Assembly: GCF_022163125.1 (NCBI RefSeq)
Contig: NZ_CP091881.1
Span: 2,728,001 to 2,792,000, forward strand
Reading direction: 5' to 3'
Origin: Paenibacillus sp. HWE-109
GTDB taxonomy: Bacteria > Bacillota > Bacilli > Paenibacillales > NBRC-103111
Length of the DNA stretch: 64,000 nt
In this document: one piece after another, positions 1 to 9,435 of the stretch
How the letters are laid out: each line of letters starts with the position of its first letter
How positions within the stretch are numbered: the first letter of the stretch is position 1
Made by a program: the position numbers and the translations under genes
Notes under the pieces: model-generated
Seen by the model: the letters and a program-made list of their open reading frames with translations, nothing else
Database searches by the model: none
Told to the model about the DNA's origin: nothing

Positions 1-1
1 T

Positions 2-778
2 CTGCATAGTGTCTCTGGGCAAGAGCATTATTCCAAAACCGTCATATTGGCTATTGGTGGCGGTATTCTTAAACCGATTAAACTGGATATTGAAGGCGCG
101 GAGCGTTTCGAGATTACGAACTTGCATTATACCGTAAAGGCGCTTTCTCACTTTAAAGGGAAGACGGTGCTTATTTCTGGTGGTGGGAATTCAGCGGTCG
201 ATTGGGCAAATGAACTGGAGCCGATTGCTAAAAAAGTGTATTTAACGTATCGGAAAGATACACTTAAAGGGCATGAAGCAGAAATCTCACGTCTTGAGAA
301 TAGCTCTGTCATCTGTTTGTTGAACACGTCCATCGAGAAGTTGATTGCAGCTGCTGATCATCAAACCATTGAAACCGTGATTCTGAAAAATAGCGAGGAT
401 GCGATGACGTTCGAAGTGGCGGTGGACGATGTAATTATCAATCACGGCTATGAACGCGACAGAGATTTGCTGGCCAACAGTGAGGTGGCAATCGAGTTGA
501 AAGATCACTGGATTGCAGGCTCTTCGATGAGCGAGACATCGGTGCCTGGACTGTATGCGGCGGGGGATGTTTTGCATCATGAAGGAAAGTTGCATTTGAT
601 TGCCGGAGCGTTCCAAGATGCTGCGAATGCAGTTAATAAAGCCAAGCAATATATTTCGCCGGGCGCCAATCCAAACGGGATGATATCTTCGCATAATGAC
701 GTTTTCGCGCAAAAAAATAGGGATCTGATGCAGCATTTGTACGCCAAAACGGGAGAGCATGCAGGAGGAGCACTATGA
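2..778 (+). CDS. NAD(P)H-dependent flavin reductase, ferredoxin-NADP/thioredoxin reductase-like (5' partial)
   Basis: Pyridine-nucleotide-disulphide oxidoreductase fold of the YumC/ferredoxin-NADP reductase type. The open frame runs in from before the window, so the first part (FAD-binding GxGxxG) is missing; 258 residues are visible of a family length near 330. The NAD(P)H-binding loop is visible as ISGGGNSAVDWANEL and the second FAD contact as GLYAAGDV. An apparent start at base 47 (TTG) is internal and not the true start. The stop overlaps the ATG of the next gene (ATGA), so it is translationally coupled to a siderophore-binding lipoprotein. From this context I infer a role in reducing ferric siderophore or supplying electrons for iron release; the sequence alone does not prove the substrate. 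Confidence 0.8.
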   Translation: MHSVSGQEHYSKTVILAIGGGILKPIKLDIEGAERFEITNLHYTVKALSHFKGKTVLISGGGNSAVDWANELEPIAKKVYLTYRKDTLKGHEAEISRLENSSVICLLNTSIEKLIAAADHQTIETVILKNSEDAMTFEVAVDDVIINHGYERDRDLLANSEVAIELKDHWIAGSSMSETSVPGLYAAGDVLHHEGKLHLIAGAFQDAANAVNKAKQYISPGANPNGMISSHNDVFAQKNRDLMQHLYAKTGEHAGGAL

Positions 779-1773
779 AAAGATGGATTAGTCTGATTGC
801 TGCGCTTGTCCTGCTGACAGGCATATTAGCCGCTTGTTCAAGTTCCCAAACGACTGCAGGGAATACGTCTTCCACGAATGCTGCAAAAGAACGTGCAGGT
901 GAACAGGCTAAGGGAGCAAGTACACTTGAAGTGGGGGAAGGGTGGCCAAGAACGATTACGGACGCAACTAGCCGTAAAGTGGTGCTCAAGGAACGTCCGG
1001 AGCGCGTAGCCGTGCTCCATCCGTTGTATCTGGATTATTTCTTCGCGCTCGACACCCCTCCGATTGCCTCGGGAAGCGCAGCGAAATCGATGAAGGAGTT
1101 CGCTACACTGCAGCCCTATGTCGGAAAAGCAGAGATAGCGGACCTGGGCGCTGGAAAAGACTTGAATATGGAAGCAATTATTGAGGCAATGCCGGATGTC
1201 ATTGTTACTTTTAAAGGCCATATCGATGAGACAAATTATGATAAGTTAAGCAAAATCGCTCCTGTCATCCAAATCGACTACAGCGATAAATGGGAAAATG
1301 CGACAATGATTTGCGCTCGCATCATTGGCAAAGAGGATAAGGCGGATCAGTTGATCAAGGAAACTCAAGGAATTATCAAGAAAACCAAAGATCAGTTGGG
1401 AGACTTAAAGAATAAAAGCTTTGCTTTGTTAAGGGTTGACGGCAAATCCAATTTTACCGCTCAGGGGACCAAAAACACCACGTACTATAACGAAACGACC
1501 GGCTTTGGGCTAATGAAGCCTGATCGATATCCGGAAGATAGCGCCATCCTTACTCTGGAGGCTTTGTCGGAGATGAATCCTGATTATCTTATCATTCAGC
1601 ACACGCTTGACGTGGCCAAGCAAGCCATTCTGGAAAAGGAAGGTTTGGCCGTGTGGAAATCATTGAAAGCCGTAAAGAACAATCATGTCGTTTTGTTTGA
1701 TAATTCACTCAACTCGGGAAGCGTCCTGGCTATCCGCTTGGCTGCCGAAAATCTCTTGAAATTAGCGGAGTAA
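775..1773 (+). CDS. Iron-siderophore ABC transporter substrate-binding lipoprotein
   Basis: Extracellular TroA/FhuD-type binding protein that captures a ferric siderophore for an ABC importer. The first 20 residues are a lipoprotein signal peptide ending in the lipobox LAAC (Cys21), followed by a low-complexity Ser/Thr/Asn linker. The mature part has the typical opening (TITDATSRKVVLKERPERVA) and the periplasmic-binding motifs around MPDVIVTF and MNPDYLII. At 332 residues it is full length. It overlaps the upstream reductase by four bases. No permease or ATPase gene lies nearby, so it must use a transporter encoded elsewhere, as is common in Paenibacillus. Confidence 0.88.
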   Translation: MKRWISLIAALVLLTGILAACSSSQTTAGNTSSTNAAKERAGEQAKGASTLEVGEGWPRTITDATSRKVVLKERPERVAVLHPLYLDYFFALDTPPIASGSAAKSMKEFATLQPYVGKAEIADLGAGKDLNMEAIIEAMPDVIVTFKGHIDETNYDKLSKIAPVIQIDYSDKWENATMICARIIGKEDKADQLIKETQGIIKKTKDQLGDLKNKSFALLRVDGKSNFTAQGTKNTTYYNETTGFGLMKPDRYPEDSAILTLEALSEMNPDYLIIQHTLDVAKQAILEKEGLAVWKSLKAVKNNHVVLFDNSLNSGSVLAIRLAAENLLKLAE

Positions 1774-1849
1774 GCGCTTGGTTTTGACTATTCTGCAAGA
1801 AAATTGTTTTTTGTAATTTTTTATTGTATAGCTAAAAGGTGGGAAGAGA

Positions 1850-3359
1850 TTGGAGAACCCCGTTTATATAGGTTTGCCGGAAGGGACTCAATTGGGCCAT
1901 CCAGTGAGGATGAGTTCGGTGGAGTGGCTGCGGCAGGGAGAGGAATGGATGGTTTCTGGAAGCTTGCTGCTTGCTGTTTGGCAGGGTACCGTAATTTGCG
2001 AGGTTGATGATAAAGACAAGTTAGTACTTGAGGCAGGAGATTTACTGCTGTGCGGATCGAAGCTAAGATTGAGATTGCAGCATGCGGATGAGATCCAACA
2101 AGGACGGAATATCGAAGTGCCAGCGGAAGGTATGCTCCTTGAACTGGACTTGCGGCTGGTCGGAGGGAAGCAAGTGACTCCAAAATGTCAGTATCTGAAG
2201 CAGGCGGGATCTGAGTTACTATCAGCGGCCAAAAATTTGGCGCGCAATTGGGTCGGCGAGCAGGGAAATCCTTGGTCACTGCAAACGCAGTTTCTGGAGC
2301 TGATGAGCCGGTTAAGCGAGGAAGAGCAGAGGAGGGAAAGACAGCTGGATGGTTGGATGGAGGAGAGTATAACTCACCTGCATAATCATTACAGCGAAGA
2401 ACTGACTCGCGAGGATATGGCAAGGCGGGCCGGGATTAGTCCGGAGCATTATTCGCGATGCTTCCGGCGTCATACCGGCACTACTTTTTCGTTTATATCA
2501 AGTCTACACTGCGACCGGCAGCTCTTAATATCAATCATAGCGCTTCCTTATGGGCGCTTGGCATCCAACCTGAATGGGGAATGTACGCGAGTTGGTTTGC
2601 TGCAAGTCAGGGCGCAAAAGCGCACTATTCTCCGGAGCGACTGTTGGACGGTTGGAACAGGACGGGCCGAGCGGTGCCAAGACCGGATGTGATACTGGAC
2701 TATGAGCTGCCGCACCGATATGAAGAGTTGCTTGCGTTTGCGCCCTTGGTGCAGTTGTCTCCTACGCGAATGAGCTGGCGTGGCCAGTTCAAGCTGATTG
2801 CGAATATTGTTGGCCGCCAGCGGCAAGCCGATGAACTGGTGGAGCAGATCGGCGAGGAGGCCGAGCGCTTGCGGGATGGTCTGAAGCGGAGGTATGGCGC
2901 ACCTGGCAGCGCAATTGTGTGGGAGATTGGCGACCATTTGGCATATGGAATCGCGGCGAGTCATGGTCGTGGTGCGCAGTTAATGTATGGCGAACTCGGA
3001 TATCGGCTGCCTGGGCAGTTCAAGGAACAGAACATTGAACACAAAGGATATGTCGAGGTGGATATCCGTGATCTGGCGAAGCACAAGGCGGATTCATATT
3101 TATTACGGGCTGCCCAAATCAACCGCAGGCCGCAGATCGATTGAAGATGGTGCTTGCCTCAGAGGAATGGAAGTGCCTGGAGGCTGTCCTCGCTGGACGT
3201 GTGTTCATGTTGGGCCAGTCAGAGCTGTTTTACGGGTACGATCCGATATCGTGCCGTGCGCAGTTGCAGGAGCTGGAACGAATTATGCTTAACGGCAGCA
3301 TCGCTTCGGCTTTGCAGACCTCACAAAAATCCATGCCTTCTTATCATGCCAAGGCATAG
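1850..3359 (+). pseudogene. AraC regulator fused to a siderophore-binding domain, broken by an internal deletion and a frameshift
   Basis: The family (AraC HTH followed by a TroA-like domain, as in Btr) activates siderophore uptake genes. The start is TTG 1850 behind AGGTGGGAAGAG. The first frame gives an N-terminal cupin-like part and the first half of the AraC domain (LTREDMARRAGISPEHYSRCF, about residues 184-204), then runs out of homology near base 2485. A second frame takes over with ALNINHSASLWALGIQPEW, the usual start of the binding domain, so the second HTH (about 60 residues) is deleted. A further one-base loss near 3094 shifts the frame: restoring one T gives ADFIFITGCPNQPQAADRLK and joins the tail ending at 3359. 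It is almost certainly non-functional. Confidence 0.82.
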
Positions 3360-3389
3360 CCAAAGATTGTCCAGTTGTGTACTGTTAAT

Positions 3390-3404
3390 TGAGAATTAAT
3401 ATCA
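3390..3404 (+). promoter_or_regulatory. Fur box
   Basis: TGAGAATTAATATCA matches the 7-1-7 Bacillus Fur consensus TGATAATNATTATCA at 12 of 14 defined positions. It sits about 20 bases before the start of an iron-siderophore-binding lipoprotein, which fits iron repression. Binding is inferred. Confidence 0.7.
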
Positions 3405-3424
3405 ATTAGAAGCGGGGAGAGAAC

Positions 3425-4528
3425 ATGACAAACGTATTTGGGCAATCGATGGTCCCGATAGAGGTCGTACACAGCACAATAATCAGAAGGAAAACGGAGA
3501 GAACTGCAATTGGTCGTGTGATTGGCTGGCTGGCGCCAGCTATACTGATGGTTGCGCTGACGGCATGCAGCAGCATCGGGAATGGCACATCGAATAGGAA
3601 CGTTACTCAAGGTGCAGAAGGCGCAAGCATTTCCAGAGCTGCGCCGACAGCGGCAACCGTTTCCCCCGTCGCAGAGCAGAGGACGGAAGTAAAGACGGTA
3701 AAGACAATGAACGGCGATATCAGAATTCCTCTGCAGCCGCAGCGGATCGTCGCCGAGGAATATCTCGGGAGCCTGATTCCGCTAGGTGTTATCCCGGTTG
3801 GTGCTCCAAGCTTGATTCTGAAAAATATTTATTTCAAAGAAGCACTCCAAAAAGTGGCGGATACGGGAGACTACGGGAAAATGAATCTTGAAAAAATCGC
3901 TCAGCTTAACCCGGACCTCATTTTGTCCTCCAATAGCGACAACTACGTGCAACTGAGCAAGATTGCTCCAACCGTTATTGTGCCTTACGGAGAACTGAAA
4001 AATGCCCATGAGGAGTTGACCTACTTCGGGCAGCTGCTTGGCAAGCAAAAAGAAGCAGCTGCTTGGCTAATCGATTATGACAGGCGTATAGCTTTAGCCA
4101 AAGCCCGCGTGGACAAAGCTGTGCCGCCGGAGGCAACTTTCTCGATCCTGGAGGTAACCGAAAAGACGATATATACTTACGGAAATAACTTCGGACGAGG
4201 TGGCCAACCAGTGTATCAATCGCTTGGACGCAAGCCTCCTGCGAAGGTCGCCAGCACGATTATGGAAAAGCAATGGGCGGAGCTCAGCCCGGAGATGATG
4301 GTGGAATATGCCGGGGATTATCTGGTCATAACCTCCAACAGCAAAACACTTGAAGACTTTCAAAAGGATCCGCTGTGGAATTCACTGCCGGCTTTCAAGA
4401 ACAACCATGTCTATGTCTGGAAAGAAGAGCACTCTTGGTATTACGATCCCATCGCCGTACTGTCTCAAACGGAAGAATTGGCGAATTGGCTGGTGGAAGG
4501 AACTACAAGACGCTATTTGGGCAAATAG
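3425..4528 (+). CDS. Iron-siderophore ABC transporter substrate-binding lipoprotein
   Basis: A second TroA/FecB-type ferric-siderophore receptor lipoprotein, 367 residues. It has an unusually long N-terminal segment (about 45 residues) before the lipobox LTAC, but GGGGAGAG just upstream supports this ATG. The binding domain begins near residue 98 (NGDIRIPLQPQRIVAEEYLG), with typical motifs LNPDLILSS and EYAGDYLVITS. A good Fur box lies directly upstream, so iron repression is likely. The last codons (VEGTTRRYLGK) are written by the first unit of an intergenic repeat element, so the native C-terminus may have been replaced. Confidence 0.87.
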   Translation: MTNVFGQSMVPIEVVHSTIIRRKTERTAIGRVIGWLAPAILMVALTACSSIGNGTSNRNVTQGAEGASISRAAPTAATVSPVAEQRTEVKTVKTMNGDIRIPLQPQRIVAEEYLGSLIPLGVIPVGAPSLILKNIYFKEALQKVADTGDYGKMNLEKIAQLNPDLILSSNSDNYVQLSKIAPTVIVPYGELKNAHEELTYFGQLLGKQKEAAAWLIDYDRRIALAKARVDKAVPPEATFSILEVTEKTIYTYGNNFGRGGQPVYQSLGRKPPAKVASTIMEKQWAELSPEMMVEYAGDYLVITSNSKTLEDFQKDPLWNSLPAFKNNHVYVWKEEHSWYYDPIAVLSQTEELANWLVEGTTRRYLGK

Positions 4529-4676
4529 CAGGGAAACGAGGTCCGTAGCGGAACTACAGGGTCTTATATACGCGAAAAGTGCTGAATTTCCTGCTAAAAA
4601 GCTAAATAGCGTCCCGTAGTTCCCTCAAGCTCGCTATAATGATACTTTTGAATGGAATAGCGCCCTGTAGTTCCCT
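4497..4676. repeat. Four-unit intergenic repeat, family 1 (copy A), overlapping a CDS end
   Basis: Four copies of a 20-bp unit (consensus AGGGAACTACAGTACGCTAT) start at 4497 (forward), 4548 (forward, degenerate), 4606 (reverse) and 4657 (reverse); the spacings are 51, 58 and 51. The first unit, AAGGAACTACAAGACGCTAT, lies inside the last codons of the preceding siderophore-binding gene. The copy at 33253 has the same layout and similar spacer sequence. The rest of the gap up to 4932 shows no gene. Confidence 0.8.
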
Positions 4677-4932
4677 TCCACATAGTGGAGCGAACTCCCG
4701 AATCCCTATACCTCAAGCGCCAATCAGTTATGAAAGGTTCGTATAGCTAACATAGTCAGATGACTTCAGTCAGAAAAAACGCAGAGTTCTGCCCTAACCA
4801 AAATGAAGGCATCAAATCAAAAATGGAGATATTTTATTATAGTTGTAAGCACGATAAAGTGTAGAGGAGGAAAAGAAAACGCTCTCATCTCTGGATAGGT
4901 AGATGAGGCTTGATTAAGGGAGATTTGAGCAA

Positions 4933-7275
4933 ATGACGACTGATTTCAAAGATACTCGTACAGCAGGGGATCATGCAGCAAGAAAAAATCGGCAGAAGAA
5001 GGAGAAGTACGACGTTGTCGTTTGTGGAGGCGGGCTGGCAGGTTTCTGTGCGGCTGTTGCTTCAGCTAGACAAGGGGCGAAAACATGTCTGGTCCAGGAT
5101 CGCCCCGTCTTCGGAGGGAATAGCTCGTCCGAGGTCAGAGTGACACCGCATGGTGCCGCAGCGTTTCACGTATATGCCAAGGAAACCGGCATCATATCGG
5201 AGTTGTTGATTGAGGAACGCGCACGCAATCACGAGACGGTATTCGAGAACGGCTGGACGAACAGCGTTTGGGATATGACGCTTTATGATCTGGCGCAGCG
5301 AACAGAGAATTTGACCTTCTATTTGAATACGTCCATTCTGGATGTCCGGATGAGCAATGAGCGAAAGATCGCGTCGGTCGTGGGATACGTGGCAAATGCT
5401 GAAACTGAACTTGAGTTGGAAGCGGACGTATTCGTCGATTGCACGGGGGACGCTATCGTTGCCGACCGGGCCGGCTGTGAATGGCGGATGGGTTCCGAAG
5501 GACGCGAGGAGTTTGGCGAACCGCATGCGCCACTTGAGGCCAGTGGAGATGTTATGGGAAGTTCGATTCATTTTAAAACGAAGGATCTTGGTTACCCGGT
5601 TCCGTTTACCGCTCCTGATTGGGCGGCGAAGCTTGATAATCCGGACTTTTTCTATAAACAGGGACGTAACCCGAATGATCTGCGTGGGGGTTACTGGTGG
5701 ATCGAGATTGGTGTGCCTTGGCATACGATTTATGAAAGTGAAGATATTCGCCATGAGCTGACGCGCTATGTCTTAGGCATCTGGGAGTGGATCAAGAACA
5801 AAGATCCGCTTACCAAAGAACTGGCTGTCAATCATGCGATAGATTGGATCGGTCAGGTGCCGGGCAAACGAGAAAGCCGCAGAATTATGGGGCAGTATTT
5901 AATGACTGAGCATGATCCATTAAACAACACTGTCTTTGAAGACGAAATTGCTTATGGAGGCTGGTTCCTTGATTTGCACACGCCGGGTGGATTACTTGCG
6001 CCAACGAGCGAGCATGCCAGTTCAGAAGGATATGATGAGACGTCTGCCTATATGGTCAAAAGCTACTGTGGCCCTTATGGCATACCACTCAGGTCAACGA
6101 TTGCCAAGGATGTGGATAACTTGATGATGGCCGGCAGGAACATTTCTGTGACACATGCAGCATTAGGAACGGTGCGTGTTATGGCGACGACCGCGCTTGT
6201 TGGGCAAGCGGTTGGAACAGCCGCAGCGATTGCTTTGCGGAAAGGATTGGTACTTGCCGATGTACCAAGTCAGGCGATTCAGGAAGTGAAGCAAACGCTT
6301 CTTCGTGATGGCTGCTTCCTGCTGAATACAACGAACGAAGATGAGTTGGATCTTGCGCGCAGCGCGCAGGTGACGGCAAGCAGCCAAGCGGCGTGCCATG
6401 GCGCTGAAGTGAGGGCAGACCTGCAAGAGTCAGGTGAACGGGGGCCCCAGGATGATTTTCTTCGCCAACGGAAAGGGCAATGGATGGCGATTTCGGAAGG
6501 AGTTCTGAACCAAGTTTCGGTTTGTTTGAGCAATTGGAGCGACACCCCGCAAATTGTGGAAGCCAGAATCATTCCTGTCGATCATATCTGGGATTACCGC
6601 TCGGAAGCGAATCCTGCAATTGCTGCAGCGGAGCTGCGCATCATGCCTGGCAAGTATCAATGGATCGATTGGAATGTCCATCTGGACGAGACCACTGGCT
6701 TGAAGTCCGGCAGCTACGTTCGCTTGGATTTGCTTGCGAATCCCCACATCGTTTGGCATTGTTCGGATGGCATCGTGCCAGGGCAAACGTGTGCGTATGA
6801 AATGGGTGAGGGGAAGATGCGCCGGGATTGGAATGGGCCGACCCGCAGCTTCCGTGTGGAGCCTCCGCAGAATGCCTACCGTCCAGAGCATGTCATTAAT
6901 GGTGTCACCAGACCCTATCGATTTACGAACCTGTGGCGCTCAGATCCGCGCGAGTCGCTCCCGCAATGGCTTGAGCTGCGTTGGGAAGAGCTTCAATCCA
7001 TTCAACAAATTGAGATTACGTTCCCTGGCAGCCTGCTATGGGAATACCGAGGGTATGCACCGTTATATCGTGACCCGCAATGTCCGAAGGATTATCGGAT
7101 CGAAGCCTTCGTTGGAGGTGACTGGCAGCAGTTCCTTGAGGTGAAGGAGAATTACCAGCGTCACTGCCGATATACACTTGAGCAGCCAGTTCAAACTGCT
7201 AAGCTGCGCGTTGTCATCGAGGCAACCAACGGTGACCCATCGGCTGCGATCTATGAAATTCGTTGTTATTCCTAG
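4933..7275 (+). CDS. FAD-dependent oxidoreductase (FAD_oxidored family) with C-terminal beta-sandwich
   Basis: A large 780-residue flavoprotein. The Rossmann FAD motif is seen near residues 27-65 (VVVCGGGLAGFCAAVASARQ, then GGNSSSEVRV) and the second FAD contact near residues 400-435 (AGRNISVTHAALGTVRVMAT). This is the PF12831-type arrangement found beside carbohydrate and uronide degradation genes, sometimes annotated as xanthan lyase. The last 130 residues look like a discoidin-type beta-sandwich. There is no signal peptide, so it is cytoplasmic. The start follows AAGGGAG. The substrate is unknown; oxidation of a sugar or a rearrangement step is an inference from neighbours. An M14 carboxypeptidase follows after 136 bases. 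Confidence 0.8.
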   Translation: MTTDFKDTRTAGDHAARKNRQKKEKYDVVVCGGGLAGFCAAVASARQGAKTCLVQDRPVFGGNSSSEVRVTPHGAAAFHVYAKETGIISELLIEERARNHETVFENGWTNSVWDMTLYDLAQRTENLTFYLNTSILDVRMSNERKIASVVGYVANAETELELEADVFVDCTGDAIVADRAGCEWRMGSEGREEFGEPHAPLEASGDVMGSSIHFKTKDLGYPVPFTAPDWAAKLDNPDFFYKQGRNPNDLRGGYWWIEIGVPWHTIYESEDIRHELTRYVLGIWEWIKNKDPLTKELAVNHAIDWIGQVPGKRESRRIMGQYLMTEHDPLNNTVFEDEIAYGGWFLDLHTPGGLLAPTSEHASSEGYDETSAYMVKSYCGPYGIPLRSTIAKDVDNLMMAGRNISVTHAALGTVRVMATTALVGQAVGTAAAIALRKGLVLADVPSQAIQEVKQTLLRDGCFLLNTTNEDELDLARSAQVTASSQAACHGAEVRADLQESGERGPQDDFLRQRKGQWMAISEGVLNQVSVCLSNWSDTPQIVEARIIPVDHIWDYRSEANPAIAAAELRIMPGKYQWIDWNVHLDETTGLKSGSYVRLDLLANPHIVWHCSDGIVPGQTCAYEMGEGKMRRDWNGPTRSFRVEPPQNAYRPEHVINGVTRPYRFTNLWRSDPRESLPQWLELRWEELQSIQQIEITFPGSLLWEYRGYAPLYRDPQCPKDYRIEAFVGGDWQQFLEVKENYQRHCRYTLEQPVQTAKLRVVIEATNGDPSAAIYEIRCYS

Positions 7276-7411
7276 CATAATAACAACAGCTCTAATTCGG
7301 TGAACTGGGGCTGTGAGAAGGGCAACGGGTGAGCATGAGGTAGATGGAGATTATTTCTATAGGTTGGATATGCCAAATACCGGCTACAATTAGTCCAAAG
7401 GAGGGCTGCGC

Positions 7412-8509
7412 GTGATTCACATTCGTTCGGACTATGCAGGCGGCAATATAAAGGTAGTCTCGTTGGATGAAATTGTGAGGTTGGAGCAGGATATCCGGGA
7501 TTCCTCCTATTGGTGGTTTTATTGGAACTTCTGTATTCGCTGTGAAGAAGAACGGGAAATCGTCTTCGAATTCATGAATGGCGAAGTGATTGGACCATGG
7601 GGACCGGCTTATAGCTTAGATGGCATGAACTGGACATGGCTTGGAGAACAAAGTTTAATTAACTCCAAATCATTTGTATACCGATTCGTTTCAGAACACC
7701 CCGAAGTTTATTTCGCATTTTCGCTGCCCTATCAATTGCTGCATTTGGAAAGATTTTATGATAAATTCAAGGATTATTCGATTGTGCGTCGTGATACCCT
7801 TTGCCTATCTGAACAAAAGAGAGAAGTGCCTCTCTTACGAATCGGCAATGCGGATGCGCCGCAACATATGTTCTTCTCCAGTCGTCACCATGCCTGCGAA
7901 TCTACGGTGAACTACGTATTGGAGGGTTTGTTGGAGTTATTCATAGAGGAGCATTCCGTATCTGGGTTTCTCGATCAATTTTGCATACACTTCGTACCTT
8001 TCGTTGACATAGACGGGGTCGAAAATGGTAATCAAGGTAAAGGAAGGGCGCCACACGACCATAATCGGGATTACATCGATCAACCAATTTATGCAGCTAC
8101 ACCAGCGATTATGCGATATGTGAGTGCCTTGCAGCCCGAAGTCGGCATTGATTTCCATTGCCCGCACAAATGGGGCGAACGCAATGATCACGTCTTTTTC
8201 GTTAAGACAGGTACCGAGGCAGACCGCCGGATCGAGCGACTCGGGCAACTGCTGCATGATCTGACGCAGGGATTAGACAGCAATCGGGAGATTCCGTACG
8301 ATCCTTCCTATGATATCGAGATGGGCGATGATTGGAACCAGCTGTCTCCCACTTGCTCATCATTTATGATTCAGGAAAACGTACCTATGGCTGTTTCGAT
8401 GGAAATCCCCTATTTCGGTCTCGTTTATATGCAGTATACGGCGGATTCACTTCGGCGGTTAGGCAGGCGTTTGGCTCAGGCATTGAAGATTTATATGCGT
8501 GAATCATAA
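7412..8509 (+). CDS. M14 family zinc carboxypeptidase (cytosolic carboxypeptidase-like)
   Basis: The start is GTG behind AAAGGAGG. Residues 1-120 resemble the beta-sandwich that precedes the catalytic domain in AGBL/CCP-type enzymes. The catalytic part carries the zinc motif HxxE (H160, E163), the DGVENGN...HDHNRDY stretch that binds the substrate carboxylate, the third zinc ligand H249 in GIDFHCPH, and a candidate catalytic Glu331 in SMEIPYF. All expected active-site residues are therefore present. There is no signal peptide, so it should act in the cytoplasm. It sits between the FAD oxidoreductase and a strong terminator. The natural substrate (peptide or modified amino-acid conjugate) cannot be read from sequence. 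Confidence 0.82.
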   Translation: MIHIRSDYAGGNIKVVSLDEIVRLEQDIRDSSYWWFYWNFCIRCEEEREIVFEFMNGEVIGPWGPAYSLDGMNWTWLGEQSLINSKSFVYRFVSEHPEVYFAFSLPYQLLHLERFYDKFKDYSIVRRDTLCLSEQKREVPLLRIGNADAPQHMFFSSRHHACESTVNYVLEGLLELFIEEHSVSGFLDQFCIHFVPFVDIDGVENGNQGKGRAPHDHNRDYIDQPIYAATPAIMRYVSALQPEVGIDFHCPHKWGERNDHVFFVKTGTEADRRIERLGQLLHDLTQGLDSNREIPYDPSYDIEMGDDWNQLSPTCSSFMIQENVPMAVSMEIPYFGLVYMQYTADSLRRLGRRLAQALKIYMRES

Positions 8510-8522
8510 AGGAATAATAACG

Positions 8523-8564
8523 AAGCAAGCCCCGGTAGCTATCGATACCGGGGCTTGCTTTTCA
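8523..8564 (+). terminator. Rho-independent terminator (bidirectional)
   Basis: A 15-bp perfect stem (AAGCAAGCCCCGGTA with its complement at 8546-8560) and an 8-base loop, followed by a short T-rich stretch. It ends the carboxypeptidase transcript and, on the other strand, would end the AraC remnant. Confidence 0.88.
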
Positions 8565-8825
8565 TTGCATTGTATTGCGAAACTCCTTGGGAGAAATGCC
8601 GCAGTGGTTTTTAAAAGCCCGCGAGAAATGATAAGCGTTGCTGTAACCGACCTTTTCCGAAATTTCATGGATGCGCAAAGCGGGGTCCTTCAAGAGTTTT
8701 TGTGCTTCCTCTATGCGTATCTTGGTCAAATAAGCGGTAAAGGTCAACCCCATCCGTTCTTTAAACAGCTTGCTGAAATAAGAGTAGTTCATGGATACCC
8801 GATTTGCCACCTCTTGGTGGATCAT
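8562..8825 (-). pseudogene. AraC/response-regulator C-terminal HTH fragment
   Basis: An 87-residue open frame encoding only an AraC DNA-binding domain: EVANRVSMNYSYFSKLFKER followed by the second HTH (IHEISEKVGYSNAYHFSRAF) and the end KNHCGISPKEFRN. It reads like the tail of a YesN-type regulator. Everything upstream of about residue 4 is missing. At the break (about 8815-8830) the DNA switches to another AraC gene on the opposite strand. It is a truncated remnant. Confidence 0.78.
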
Positions 8826-9350
8826 TGGCTCTCCAGTCAGACATTACCCGATGTCGTTCCCATTGAGGTCAATGAGGAGTTGCTTAGCCTGTGGCGAAGG
8901 CTCATCTATGAAAAGCGGAATTTGCATGAGAATAACGCAGAAATCATTATTTGCTGCGCCAAGCTGCTATGCTTGACGCTTGAACGGTCCATTGCCAAAA
9001 CATTGTCCGCCGACGGCCGCAAGGAGCATTTCATTGCCTATAAGCTCAAGCAATATATTGAAAAGCATGCGACGGAACCGCTCACGCTGGATAAGCTGGC
9101 AGCTCGCAATGGCGTCAGTTCGTCAACTGCCTCCCATTTGTTCAAGCTGGCCTTTGGCTTGCCGCCTATCCGTTATGCCGTTGAGGTTCGTTTGGCCATT
9201 GCCTGTGACCGCATCCTGTACAGTGATATGCGACTTGAGGACGCTGCCGAAGCTTCCGGTTTCCGCAGCTACCCTTACTTCTGCCGTGCCTTTCGCTCAA
9301 AATATGGCCATAGCCCCAGTGAATATCGGTCGCAATACCGGAACGTATAA
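8826..9350 (+). pseudogene. AraC family regulator, N-terminally truncated fragment
   Basis: From about base 8826 the plus strand encodes the end of a sensory domain (SSQTLPDVVPIEVNEELLSL) and a full AraC HTH domain (LTLDKLAARNGVSSSTASHL, then LEDAAEASGFRSYPYFCRAF) ending YGHSPSEYRSQ. The cupin-like N-terminus and its start are gone. The frame stays open upstream to 8499 only by reading antisense through the neighbouring AraC fragment. I treat this as the second half of a rearrangement that fused two damaged AraC genes head to head. Confidence 0.72.
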
Positions 9351-9435
9351 TGCTTGTGGTAAAATAAGTCTGTTGGCATATTCTCGTACTTGTAAATTCA
9401 GGAAGCGAGAGATCAAAGAAAGGCGGGCACATAAC

